The notes under the pieces: model-generated
Told to the model about the DNA's origin: nothing
Databases searched by the model: none
The model's input: only the letters and a program-made list of their open reading frames with translations
Position numbers and translations under genes: made by a program
Source of the DNA: Leptolyngbya sp. SIO4C1
GTDB lineage: Bacteria > Cyanobacteriota > Cyanobacteriia > Phormidesmidales > Phormidesmidaceae
DNA length: 5,885 bases
Assembly: GCA_010671975.1 (NCBI GenBank)
Contig: JAAHIA010000317.1
Location: 1 to 5,885, forward strand
Direction: 5' to 3'
Shown here: positions 1 through 5,885 of the stretch, piece after piece
Numbering within the stretch: position 1 is the first letter of the stretch
Layout: every line of letters begins with the position of its first letter

Positions 1-70
1 CCGTATTCCGAAAGCTGCGTTTACGAGTAGCTGAGGCAGGTACTGTATCAGGGACTTGGTCAATCATCAT
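1..70 (-). CDS. Possible 5' end of an unidentified minus-strand gene (partial)
   Basis: Two consecutive ATG codons (starting at 70 and 67 on the minus strand) open a frame that stays free of stops for 23 codons to the window edge. It begins MMIDQVPDTVP and becomes basic (TRKRSFRN). It lies just beyond the intrinsic terminator that closes the ClC gene, so it would need its own promoter in the roughly 45 bases between them, or read-through; I see no good promoter there. No strong Shine-Dalgarno sequence precedes the ATG pair. The plus strand also has an open frame here (from base 3 to a TAA at 93-95) that could equally be the tail of a convergent gene. No family is recognisable from so few residues, and an open frame this short can easily arise by chance. 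Confidence 0.25.
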   Translation of the reverse strand, partial: MMIDQVPDTVPASATRKRSFRNT

Positions 71-112
71 GGCTTGCTTCAATCGGCTCTCTTAATTTCG
101 TTGTCTTTAGCT

Positions 113-146
113 TAGAAAGCCGGTGTGACATTCTTGTGACACCGGC
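113..146 (-). terminator. Rho-independent terminator of the ClC gene
   Basis: Bases 119-130 and 135-146 form a 12-bp inverted repeat with one internal mismatch (GCCGGTGTGACA against TGTGACACCGGC), closed by a 4-base loop. Read on the minus strand, the hairpin begins about 30 bases after the ClC stop codon and is followed directly by a short, imperfect U tract (TTTCT at 114-118). The plus-strand exit has no T run, so the terminator works best for minus-strand transcription. Confidence 0.75.
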
Positions 147-175
147 ATGGCAAGTTAATGATGATTTTTGGCGCT

Positions 176-1582
176 TTATGTGTTTTTCGCCCCAACCGGC
201 GCGGGGCTGCTAGCAACGGCTTGCAGCTCCTGCAGCAGGCTCCTTTGGGCGGTGATGGGGCCGGTGATTTCGCTGACCTGGCGCGATCGCTGCGTGCGGA
301 TCATGGCGATCTCGCTGGTGAGCAAAAAGCTGGTAAAGCTAGAAATCACAATCACCGGCAGCATGGCCGTGCCGGAGAGCACGCTGAGGATAATGCTGGT
401 GCTAATCGGAGTTTTGGTCACCGCCACATTGACGGCCGCCATCAGGCAGACCATGCCCACGGTCGGATGTACCTGCGGTACCACCAGCGCGATCGCTAGG
501 CCGACGTTTGCCCCAATGAAGAACAGCGGAAAGATAAAGCCGCCCAAAAAGCCAGAATGCAGGGTAAAGCTAATGGCAAACATTTTTGCGACTGCGATCG
601 CCAGCAGCATGCTCACCCCTAGCGTCATGCCAGTTTCAATCACCGTGTGAATCTGCTCTTCGCTGAAAAAGAGCGTCTGGGGATAGAAAAAGGCAATCAG
701 GCCGATTGAGAGACCACCCAGCGTAGCGAGCGGGATACGATAGTGCTCTAGCGGGGAGAGCAGGCGGCCCACCAGCCGAAATACATAGATGAACATCACG
801 GCTACGCCGGCCCCGACCACCCCTAGCAGCAGCCCTTCTAAGAGATTCATCGGCGTCAGCGGCGGTACCGTTTCAAAATGGTAGAAGCCGCCAATGGTGA
901 TGCCGGTGCTAATTCTAAAGACGGCAAACGAGAGAATCGCTGAAATCACGGCCGGGGCAACCGCTTCATAATATTCTAGGCCGCGCCGATGGGGAATCTC
1001 TAGCGCAAAGATAGCGGCGCCAATCGGTGCTCCAAAGAAAGCACCTAAGGCCGCACTCATGCCGCAAAAGGTGAGTACCCGCACAGACGCCGTGCTGAGC
1101 TTGAGCGTATCGCCCAGCCAGCTGCCAAAGCTGCCATTGACCTGCACCAGTGGCGCTTCTGGGCCAGCGCTACCACCGGCGGTAATGGCAACCAGTGACG
1201 CAATGACCATGGCTGGCGTTTTGCGAATATCGATGCGGCCGGGCGTATGAATTTTGTCCACCACCTGGGCCATCTCACCCGGCAGACCCATAAAGTAGAG
1301 AATCAGGCCGACGCAAAAGCCGCCAGCTGTGGTGGCAATCCAGACGTAGTGATGGGTTGGCAGCCAGCTCGGAAAATAGGGAATGATGCGCTCGGGGAGC
1401 GTATGCCAGACCCCGTGCATCATGTTTTCTAAAACGAAATAGTAGACAGTTGCAACCAGTCCGCCCACCACGCCAATGGCAACCGAACACAGGATCAGCT
1501 GTGGATAGGTGAGCTGTCGGTCGGCCGCTTCGACCTCGGGATGATTGTTTGTTTCTGCAGTCGCAGTGGCTTGAGTAGTCAA
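176..1582 (-). CDS. Divergent ClC-family anion channel or anion/proton exchanger
   Basis: This 468-residue integral membrane protein is close to the size of bacterial ClC proteins without CBS domains. A hydrophilic N-terminus (about 1-26) precedes many hydrophobic helices; a soluble tail follows about residue 424. The helix-F signature is GPEAPLVQ (140-147), which aligns without gaps to GREGPTVQ of E. coli ClcA, making E142 the gating glutamate. The helix-N signature is GGFIFPLFFIGANVG (347-361), and GAPIGAAIFALE (184-195) matches the segment leading to helix H. In my by-eye alignment the ClcA filter serine (S107) falls on P101, the inner proton glutamate (E203) on I196 and the filter tyrosine (Y445) on G404, so chloride selectivity and proton coupling cannot be assumed. 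The start is TTG at 1582: an AGGAG lies 6 bases upstream, an in-frame TAG (1592-1594) excludes a longer protein, and the next methionine is deep inside the first helices. It is the last of the three minus-strand genes and ends at the terminator at 113-146. The family assignment is firm; the transported ion is unknown. Confidence 0.9.
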   Translation of the reverse strand: MTTQATATAETNNHPEVEAADRQLTYPQLILCSVAIGVVGGLVATVYYFVLENMMHGVWHTLPERIIPYFPSWLPTHHYVWIATTAGGFCVGLILYFMGLPGEMAQVVDKIHTPGRIDIRKTPAMVIASLVAITAGGSAGPEAPLVQVNGSFGSWLGDTLKLSTASVRVLTFCGMSAALGAFFGAPIGAAIFALEIPHRRGLEYYEAVAPAVISAILSFAVFRISTGITIGGFYHFETVPPLTPMNLLEGLLLGVVGAGVAVMFIYVFRLVGRLLSPLEHYRIPLATLGGLSIGLIAFFYPQTLFFSEEQIHTVIETGMTLGVSMLLAIAVAKMFAISFTLHSGFLGGFIFPLFFIGANVGLAIALVVPQVHPTVGMVCLMAAVNVAVTKTPISTSIILSVLSGTAMLPVIVISSFTSFLLTSEIAMIRTQRSRQVSEITGPITAQRSLLQELQAVASSPAPVGAKNT

Positions 1583-1588
1583 GTTAGT

Positions 1589-1593
1589 CTCCT
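1589..1593 (-). promoter_or_regulatory. Shine-Dalgarno sequence of the ClC gene
   Basis: AGGAG on the minus strand lies 6 bases before the TTG at 1582-1580. It decides the start, because no ATG is available in frame nearby and an in-frame stop lies just upstream. The other two genes in the window have no comparable site. Confidence 0.7.
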
Positions 1594-1609
1594 AGTGGTG
1601 TGGGGCAGC

Positions 1610-1629
1610 AAAAAGCAGCGCGTAGCTGC
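1610..1629 (-). terminator. Terminator-like hairpin in the leader of the ClC gene
   Basis: On the minus strand GCAGC, a 5-base loop and GCTGC are followed directly by TTTTT (plus-strand arms 1615-1619 and 1625-1629, U tract at 1610-1614). The stem is short but all except one pair are G-C. An alternative pairing of 1639-1644 with 1616-1621 (CAGCGC with GCGCTG) gives a longer-range 6-bp stem ending next to the same U tract. It lies 28 bases before the TTG start, so it could end transcripts arriving from murJ or act as a leader attenuator. The weak stem keeps confidence low. Confidence 0.3.
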
Positions 1630-1667
1630 ACTCGTTGAGCGCTGATTGGGAAAAATTGCTGACAGGT

Positions 1668-1687
1668 CTCCAGCAGCGCTGCTGAAG
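1668..1687. repeat. Palindrome in the murJ-ClC intergenic region
   Basis: CAGCAGCGCTGCTG (1671-1684) is a perfect 14-bp palindrome. It extends to 20 bases with one mismatched pair. It sits about 86 bases upstream of the ClC start and could be an operator for a dimeric regulator or an RNA hairpin. It lacks an adjacent T run, so it is not itself a typical terminator. The rest of the 239-base gap (1583-1821) holds a 6-bp hairpin (CAGTTT/AAACTG, 1790-1805) just past murJ and no convincing gene. Confidence 0.5.
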
Positions 1688-1821
1688 CTCACTGATTTCT
1701 GCTATTCAACGTAAGAGAGCGCCTCAGTCGAGTTAGTATCAGGCATCACAAACGAATGCACGCTATGAGAGCAGCGCATTTTAGCCATGCAGTTTCTGCA
1801 AACTGAGCCGTGCGGCAGCGG

Positions 1822-3426
1822 CTATGAGCTTCGTCCAAGCTTCGCTTTAATTCGCTTAATTAGCAGCGTGGCTTCCGGAATGCGCAGCGCGATCGCGCAG
1901 CCGCCAAAAATACCAAGACCGACTGCGCCGGCCCCGCACAGAATCAGCAGATTCACAAAAAAGCCCTGCGTGCCCAAAATTCTCTCTAGCCCCAGCCGAG
2001 CCCCCCAGGCCGCTGCACCGGCAGCCACGCTCGCCAGCAGCAGCAGCGCCACCGGCCGCGCCCAGTCCAGCCAGGGCAGCCCGTTGATTTTGCGGTCTAG
2101 CAGCACGAGCATGGCGACCATCGAAACAAGATTGACACCTACCGTTGCCAGCACCAGGCCCGGCGCGCCCAGCAGGTTGATCAAAATGTAGTCCAGCAGC
2201 GCATTGAGGAAAATATTCACAACGCTGATGCGAAAGGGCGTATCGCCGTCGCCTAGCGCATAGAACACGCGCACCAGCACGTCGCGGCCTAAATAAACAA
2301 ACATGCCGACGCCGTAGGCAATCAGCACTGACGTGACGATTGCAGTGGCCTCTTCATCAAATGCGCCACGCTCATAGATCACCCGCACCATCGGCAGCGC
2401 CAGCGTCACAAACAGCGCGCTTAAAGGCAGCATGGTCAGCGCCGTCAGCAGCAGGCTTTGGCGAATTCGCTGCTTTAGCTCATGCCAGTGCAGCGGGTCG
2501 GCCAGGCGCGAAAAAATCGGCAGGAATGGCACCAAAATGACGTTGGAAATAATCCCTAGCGGGGTTTGAATCAGCAGGTTGGCATAGCCCAGCGCTGCCA
2601 GCGTGCCGGGAATAAAGGCGGCAAAAAACAGATCGGTATAGACATTGATCTGCATCATGCCTGAGGAGAACGTCGCTGGCCCCAGCACCTTGAGCACGTC
2701 CCGCACGCCCGAATCATGTATGTTAAACCGCAGTCGCAGCCGCCCGAGCCCGGCGTTGAGCAGCGCCGGCACCTGCACTAGCCACTGCAGTACGGCACCC
2801 GCCAGCGTTCCTGCGGCCAAAATAATGCCGCCGAGCATGGCATATTCGGCAGAGACAATCTGATCGCCGACCGTCAGGGCCAGCAGGCCTAGCCCGGCAA
2901 CTACAGTCACGCTAGAAAACAGCGGACTGATCGAAGGCAGCCAGTACTGATCGGCAGCGTTGAGCGTGCCAAAGCCGATGCCGATCAGTCCGGCAAACAG
3001 CGCCATGGGTGCCATAATCCGCAGCTGTACCACCGCAATAGCGCGGCTTTCTAAGCCTAGACTGGTCTCGCTAAAGCCGCGCCCCAGCAGCCCAATAATC
3101 GGATCAGCAAAGACAACAATCAGCAGCGTGAGCACGACTAGCCCGAGACCCACCAGCGTGGTAATTGTTTCGACTAGCGGCGCAATGTCTTCTCGCTTAC
3201 GCTTAGCGACAACGCTGACAATGGCGCTGTGAAAGGGGCCATTGATGCCGCCCAGCAGCACCAGCAAAAAGCCGGGAATGACGTAGGACAGCCCGTAGGC
3301 ATCGGCTACTGGCCCTACCGCAAAGGCCGCCGCGATCGCCTGCTGGCGGACAAGGCCAAAAAGTTTGCTAATCAGGGTTGCGATCGCAACAATGCCGGCA
3401 ATGCCAGCCAGCGAGCGTTTAGTCAC
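1822..3426 (-). CDS. murJ: MurJ/MviN-type lipid II flippase
   Basis: This 534-residue polytopic membrane protein belongs to the MOP exporter superfamily. Its family role is to flip undecaprenyl-linked peptidoglycan precursor (lipid II) across the plasma membrane for wall synthesis. E. coli MurJ has 511 residues and 14 helices; the hydrophobic pattern here fits. Visible landmarks are the N-terminal SKLFGLVRQQAIAAAF (20-35), D42 in PVADAY, the loop helix NIHDSGVRDVLKVLGPA (235-251, matching NFHDAG in E. coli), and the C-terminal-lobe segment VFYALGDGDTPFRI (387-400). By eye, E. coli R24 and D39 correspond to R27 and D42, R18 to K21, but R52 and R270 fall on L55 and L284. The start is GTG: an in-frame TGA lies four codons upstream and the N-terminal length matches homologues. 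No strong Shine-Dalgarno sequence is visible. It lies 152 bases downstream of ftsH and 239 bases upstream of the ClC gene. Family membership is secure; flippase activity is inferred. Confidence 0.93.
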   Translation of the reverse strand: MTKRSLAGIAGIVAIATLISKLFGLVRQQAIAAAFAVGPVADAYGLSYVIPGFLLVLLGGINGPFHSAIVSVVAKRKREDIAPLVETITTLVGLGLVVLTLLIVVFADPIIGLLGRGFSETSLGLESRAIAVVQLRIMAPMALFAGLIGIGFGTLNAADQYWLPSISPLFSSVTVVAGLGLLALTVGDQIVSAEYAMLGGIILAAGTLAGAVLQWLVQVPALLNAGLGRLRLRFNIHDSGVRDVLKVLGPATFSSGMMQINVYTDLFFAAFIPGTLAALGYANLLIQTPLGIISNVILVPFLPIFSRLADPLHWHELKQRIRQSLLLTALTMLPLSALFVTLALPMVRVIYERGAFDEEATAIVTSVLIAYGVGMFVYLGRDVLVRVFYALGDGDTPFRISVVNIFLNALLDYILINLLGAPGLVLATVGVNLVSMVAMLVLLDRKINGLPWLDWARPVALLLLASVAAGAAAWGARLGLERILGTQGFFVNLLILCGAGAVGLGIFGGCAIALRIPEATLLIKRIKAKLGRSS

Positions 3427-3450
3427 AGCAAGCCATCATTCTGGGACAAT

Positions 3451-3484
3451 ACCCCATCGTCGGGGTAGACTGACCATTCGTCAA
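3451..3484 (-). promoter_or_regulatory. Candidate murJ promoter overlapped by an inverted repeat
   Basis: On the minus strand TTGACG (3484-3479, five of six consensus bases) is followed after 17 bases by GACGAT (3461-3456, three of six), placing a start of transcription about 20-25 bases before the murJ GTG. The -10 match is poor. An inverted repeat, ACCCC-6 bases-GGGGT (3451-3466), covers the -10 region exactly and could be an operator or a short leader hairpin. The ftsH-murJ gap (3427-3578) shows no clear terminator and contains one HIP1 site. Confidence 0.3.
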
Positions 3485-3578
3485 TTCGGGCGATCGCTAA
3501 CGCTAGCTAAAGTCCAAGCAGCTGAAGACGACCGGATCAATCTTAGAAGCCCAAGAAACGACGCCAGCTGATTCAAGC

Positions 3579-5543
3579 CTATGCCATTTGGTCAGTCAGC
3601 TTGCCTTCTGTTAGCCAGCTCTGCAAGCCGCTGGGCGCAGCGACTCGACCTAAAAAGGCGCGTAGCGGCTCGCCTTCAAGCACTTCTTGCTCTAGCAGAT
3701 GCTGAGCCATCTCCTCTAGCAGCGCTCGATTCTCGGCTAGAATGCTCAGCGCCACGGTGTGAGCCCCCTCAACAATTGTCTGTACGGCCTGGTCGATCAC
3801 GGCCGAGACCTCTGGGCTAATGGGACGGCGAGCGTTTTGCCAACCTTCCAAAAATTGCTGCTGCACGCGCTCAAAGGCAACGGGGCCCAGCTTGGTTTCC
3901 ATGCCGTAGAGCGTCACCATGCGCTCAGCGAGGTCAGTTACCTTTTGAATATCATCGCTGGCCCCGGTCGAGACCTTCTGAAAAACGGTCTCTTCGGCCG
4001 AGCGACCGCCGAGCAGCGTGGCGATGCGGCCGCGCAGCTCATCTTCGGCCATCAAAAACCGATCTTCTTCGGGTAGCTGTAGCGTATAGCCCAGCGCCCC
4101 TACGCCGCGCGGCACAATCGAAATTTTCTCAACCTTGTTGGCCCCGGGCATAATTGAGCCGATGATGGCATGGCCGACTTCGTGATAGGCCACTACGCGC
4201 TTTTCTTCCGGATTCAGCACGCGCGACTTGCGCTCTAGGCCAGCCACTACGCGCTCGATCGCTTCACTGAGGTCGGCCATGTGCACCCGGTCGTGATCTT
4301 GTCGGGCGGCCAAAAGCGCGGCTTCGTTAATTAAGTTAGCCAAATCGGCACCCGCAAAGCCCGGCGTGCGCGCAGCAATTTTATCCAAATCGACATCTTC
4401 AGCCAGCTGAATCTTACTGGCATGAACCTGCAGAATAGACTTGCGGCCTAGCTTATCAGGTCGGTCAACCACCACCTGACGGTCGAAGCGGCCTGGCCGC
4501 CGCAGCGCCGGATCGAGCACCTCAGGGCGATTTGTCGCTGCCACGATGATGACTCCGGCATTGGGCTCAAAGCCATCCATTTCAGTCAGCAGCTGATTCA
4601 GCGTTTGCTCTTGCTCATCGTTGCCGCCAGCCAGCGAGCCAGCATTGCGCCGCGCCTTACCCAGCGCATCGAGCTCATCGATAAAGACAATGCAGGGGGC
4701 CTGCTGCTTGGCTTGGCGAAACAGATCGCGCACGCGGGCGGCCCCGACCCCGACAAAGAGTTCGATAAATTCAGCGCCTGAGATACTAAAAAACGGCACG
4801 CCTGCTTCGCCAGCGACGGCGCGAGCCATCAGCGTTTTGCCAGTGCCAGGCGGCCCAATCAGCAGCACGCCTTTGGGAATCACCGCACCGATGCGGGTGT
4901 ATTTATCAGGATGCTTGAGAAATTCAATAATTTCCTGCAGCTCAGTTTTGGCTTCATCGACGCCGGCCACATCGTCAAAGGTGACGCCAGTATCGCCTTC
5001 AGCATAGATGCGGGCTTTGCTCTTACCCACAGTCAGCGCTGCCGAAGCCCCGCCCTGAGCCCGACCTAACAGCCAAACCCAAAGCCCCACGAAAATCAGC
5101 GGCGGCGCTACCCAGCTGAGCAGCGTGCCCAGCCAGCCAAACCGATCGGGGGGCGGTGCCTCAAACGCAACGCCATTGTCGACGAGGAACTCGACTAGGT
5201 CGAAGTTGCCCGGTACCGGCGTGGTGGTGTAAATCTCATCCTCTGCCGCCTCAGCGTCGGCGTCTGAGGCGGCGTCTGAGGTAGCGTCTGAGGGCTCGGC
5301 AGCCGCTTCGTCAGGCTTGAGGCTGTAGCGAATTTTATCCGCCTGGATCTGAGCGCGCTCAACTTCTCCTGCCTCAACCTGGGCCAAAAACTGGCTGTAG
5401 GCAGTCTCTTTGGGACCGGGCCGCAGCAGCGGCAGCACAATCCAGTTGAACAGCAGCAAATACAGCAGCAGGTACAAAAAGCCTCGACCCACCTGTTTGG
5501 GATCGGGTTGCTGGGGGGTGCGATCGCGAGTTTCAACTGGCAT
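3579..5543 (-). CDS. ftsH: FtsH-type membrane AAA+ zinc metalloprotease
   Basis: This 654-residue protein has complete FtsH architecture. FtsH hexamers pull membrane and soluble substrates through an ATP-driven pore into a zinc protease chamber; in cyanobacteria they act at plasma and thylakoid membranes. Helix 1 spans about 20-40, the exposed loop 41-136, and helix 2 about 137-160. The AAA+ domain has Walker A GPPGTGKT (230-237), pore motif FVGVGA (263-268), Walker B CIVFIDE (284-290) and the second region of homology with arginine fingers R352 and R355. The protease domain has HEVGH (454-458) and probable third zinc ligand D531. All catalytic residues are present. The loop carries an Ala/Asp-rich insert (about 81-103) built on an SDA repeat. 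GALGYTLQ (482-489) replaces the GLTWF segment typical of the PSII-repair FtsH2/FtsH3 proteins, so this is probably another paralogue. The ATG start gives a normal N-terminus before helix 1; no strong Shine-Dalgarno is seen. It is the first of the three minus-strand genes and starts 132 bases from the DnaA-box array. Confidence 0.97.
   Translation of the reverse strand: MPVETRDRTPQQPDPKQVGRGFLYLLLYLLLFNWIVLPLLRPGPKETAYSQFLAQVEAGEVERAQIQADKIRYSLKPDEAAAEPSDATSDAASDADAEAAEDEIYTTTPVPGNFDLVEFLVDNGVAFEAPPPDRFGWLGTLLSWVAPPLIFVGLWVWLLGRAQGGASAALTVGKSKARIYAEGDTGVTFDDVAGVDEAKTELQEIIEFLKHPDKYTRIGAVIPKGVLLIGPPGTGKTLMARAVAGEAGVPFFSISGAEFIELFVGVGAARVRDLFRQAKQQAPCIVFIDELDALGKARRNAGSLAGGNDEQEQTLNQLLTEMDGFEPNAGVIIVAATNRPEVLDPALRRPGRFDRQVVVDRPDKLGRKSILQVHASKIQLAEDVDLDKIAARTPGFAGADLANLINEAALLAARQDHDRVHMADLSEAIERVVAGLERKSRVLNPEEKRVVAYHEVGHAIIGSIMPGANKVEKISIVPRGVGALGYTLQLPEEDRFLMAEDELRGRIATLLGGRSAEETVFQKVSTGASDDIQKVTDLAERMVTLYGMETKLGPVAFERVQQQFLEGWQNARRPISPEVSAVIDQAVQTIVEGAHTVALSILAENRALLEEMAQHLLEQEVLEGEPLRAFLGRVAAPSGLQSWLTEGKLTDQMA
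5260..5293. repeat. 12-base tandem repeat inside ftsH
   Basis: GCGTCTGAGG occurs at 5260-5269, 5272-5281 and 5284-5293, a strict 12-base period, with a degenerate partial copy to the left. On the coding strand each unit encodes four residues (SDAA, SDAT and SDAD variants, residues 85-96), giving an acidic, flexible stretch in the exposed loop between the two membrane helices. The period is a multiple of three, so copy-number change would keep the frame. Confidence 0.8.
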
Positions 5544-5674
5544 AGCATCATGCTTGAGCCGTCAGGCCCATAGGTTAACCATACTAGAGGCTTAGCGCAA
5601 AGCAGGTCTTTCCGGCAACATCAAGGTTTCGATACATTCTGTCGCCACGTATCAATTCTTATTTTTGACTTTTG

Positions 5675-5737
5675 TTTTCCCCAAACTCTCCACAGGGTTT
5701 CCACAAGCCCGCTGCAATTTTCCACAGCTTTTCCACA
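5675..5737 (+). promoter_or_regulatory. Phased array of five DnaA boxes
   Basis: Five nonamers resembling TTTTCCACA all point the same way: TTTTCCCCA (5675-5683, 8 of 9), CTCTCCACA (5686-5694, 7 of 9), GTTTCCACA (5697-5705, 8 of 9), TTTTCCACA (5718-5726, 9 of 9) and TTTTCCACA (5729-5737, 9 of 9). Their starts are 11, 11, 21 and 11 bases apart, so they lie on almost one face of the helix. TTTTCCACA is the DnaA box known from cyanobacterial origins and fits the general bacterial consensus TTWTNCACA. DnaA binding is a firm inference for the three strongest boxes and weaker for the first two. Confidence 0.75.
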
Positions 5738-5759
5738 GACCGCGACGAGAAAATCAGCC

Positions 5760-5797
5760 TAGCGGCGATTTTCAGGACCAAGCGTAAATCGCCGCTA
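5760..5797. repeat. Perfect 12-bp inverted repeat with a competing hairpin
   Basis: TAGCGGCGATTT (5760-5771) and AAATCGCCGCTA (5786-5797) are exact reverse complements separated by 14 bases. A second, overlapping inverted repeat, GAAAATC (5749-5755) with GATTTTC (5767-5773), shares bases with the left arm, so the two structures exclude each other. Neither side has a proper T run, so a terminator is unlikely. Its place between the DnaA boxes and the A+T-rich tract suggests a protein-binding site or a regulatory hairpin. Confidence 0.7.
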
Positions 5798-5842
5798 TTA
5801 TGAGAAATCCCTCTTATTCTATTAAGTTTAGTTTAAAAAACA
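5797..5842. other. A+T-rich tract, candidate DNA unwinding element
   Basis: Thirty-six of 46 bases are A or T (78%), in clear contrast to the GC-rich genes around it, ending in a TTTAAAAAA run. It lies 60 bases beyond the last perfect DnaA box. At bacterial origins such a tract next to DnaA boxes is where strands open. An ordinary A+T-rich promoter for a rightward gene is the main alternative. Confidence 0.35.
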
Positions 5843-5885
5843 GGCTGAAACGCCGATTATTTCGTTGTACTATTCGCTCAGGTCA

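Larger units (their letters stand above)
283..5527. repeat. Eight dispersed HIP1 octamers (GCGATCGC)
   Basis: Copies lie at 283-290, 489-496, 594-601, 1889-1896, 3332-3339, 3380-3387, 3490-3497 and 5520-5527. Seven are inside genes and one (3490) is in the ftsH-murJ gap. This over-represented palindrome is a hallmark of many cyanobacterial genomes and is the best taxonomic marker in the window. Confidence 0.95.
5544..5885. other. Intergenic region upstream of ftsH, possible replication origin
   Basis: These 342 bases hold no gene I can support. From left to right there is the ftsH leader (5544-5660) without a convincing sigma-70-type promoter, an A+T-rich patch (about 5649-5680), the DnaA-box array (5675-5737), a short GC-rich spacer, nested inverted repeats (5749-5797) and an A+T-rich tract (5797-5842). 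The arrangement of clustered DnaA boxes beside an easily melted tract matches bacterial origins in general. The gene to the right is outside the window, so the classical clue of dnaN or dnaA beside the boxes cannot be checked. Confidence 0.5.

Noticed and set aside
3..95. Plus-strand open frame entering from the left edge and ending at TAA 93-95
   Set aside because: It has no recognisable protein sequence and competes with the minus-strand ATG-led frame at the same place; either may be chance.
158..650. Long plus-strand open frames over the 3' part of the ClC gene
   Set aside because: They are antisense shadows of a well-supported membrane protein gene; their translations are low-complexity or unlike known proteins.
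1158..1167. Apparent loss of the ClC gating glutamate (reading GSAGP as the GREGP motif)
   Set aside because: Shifting the alignment by three residues matches GPEAPLVQ to GREGPTVQ without gaps, so the glutamate is present as E142.
1702..1788. A 28-codon minus-strand frame between murJ and the ClC gene, starting MAKMRCSHS
   Set aside because: It could be a leader peptide for an attenuator, but there is no Shine-Dalgarno sequence, it does not overlap the terminator-like hairpin, and its length is expected by chance.
4621..5007. A 128-codon plus-strand frame opposite ftsH
   Set aside because: It lies antisense to the conserved AAA+ domain, and the Ser/Pro/Ala-rich product is typical of a shadow frame in GC-rich DNA.
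5573..5580. Palindrome GGTTAACC in the ftsH leader
   Set aside because: It is only 8 bp, does not extend on either side and is not repeated nearby.
5800..5885. Plus-strand frame from an ATG at 5800 open to the right edge, starting MRNPSYSIKF
   Set aside because: It has 28 codons, lies mostly in the A+T-rich tract, has no ribosome-binding site and resembles no protein I know, including the N-termini of DnaA or DnaN. A real partial gene cannot be excluded without more sequence.

Overview
The window looks like chromosomal DNA from a cyanobacterium. The octamer GCGATCGC (HIP1) occurs eight times in 5.9 kb, where chance predicts roughly 0.1. The MurJ and FtsH proteins also have a cyanobacterial character. 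Base composition is moderately GC-rich. I cannot name the genus.

Three complete genes all lie on the minus strand and read right to left: ftsH (3579-5543, membrane AAA+ zinc protease), murJ (1822-3426, lipid II flippase) and a divergent ClC-type anion channel or exchanger (176-1582). Gaps of 152 and 239 bases separate them, so they are probably not one tight operon. murJ starts with GTG. The ClC gene starts with TTG behind a clear Shine-Dalgarno sequence and ends at a convincing intrinsic terminator (113-146). Left of that terminator, an open frame starting at base 70 and running off the edge may be the first codons of another minus-strand gene.

The right end (5544-5885) has no confident gene and holds the most interesting signal. 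Five same-orientation DnaA-box-like nonamers (5675-5737) start 11, 11, 21 and 11 bases apart, so all lie on nearly the same face of the helix. Two are perfect TTTTCCACA. To the right lie a perfect 12-bp inverted repeat (5760-5797) and a 46-base tract that is 78% A+T. This is the architecture of a bacterial replication origin or of a DnaA-controlled promoter. All three genes point away from it, as expected of leading-strand genes leaving an origin on the right.

The genes do not form a recognised pathway. ftsH and murJ are housekeeping functions (membrane protein turnover, peptidoglycan precursor export). The ClC protein keeps the gating glutamate but lacks several other residues of the classical Cl-/H+ exchangers, so its ion and mechanism are open.
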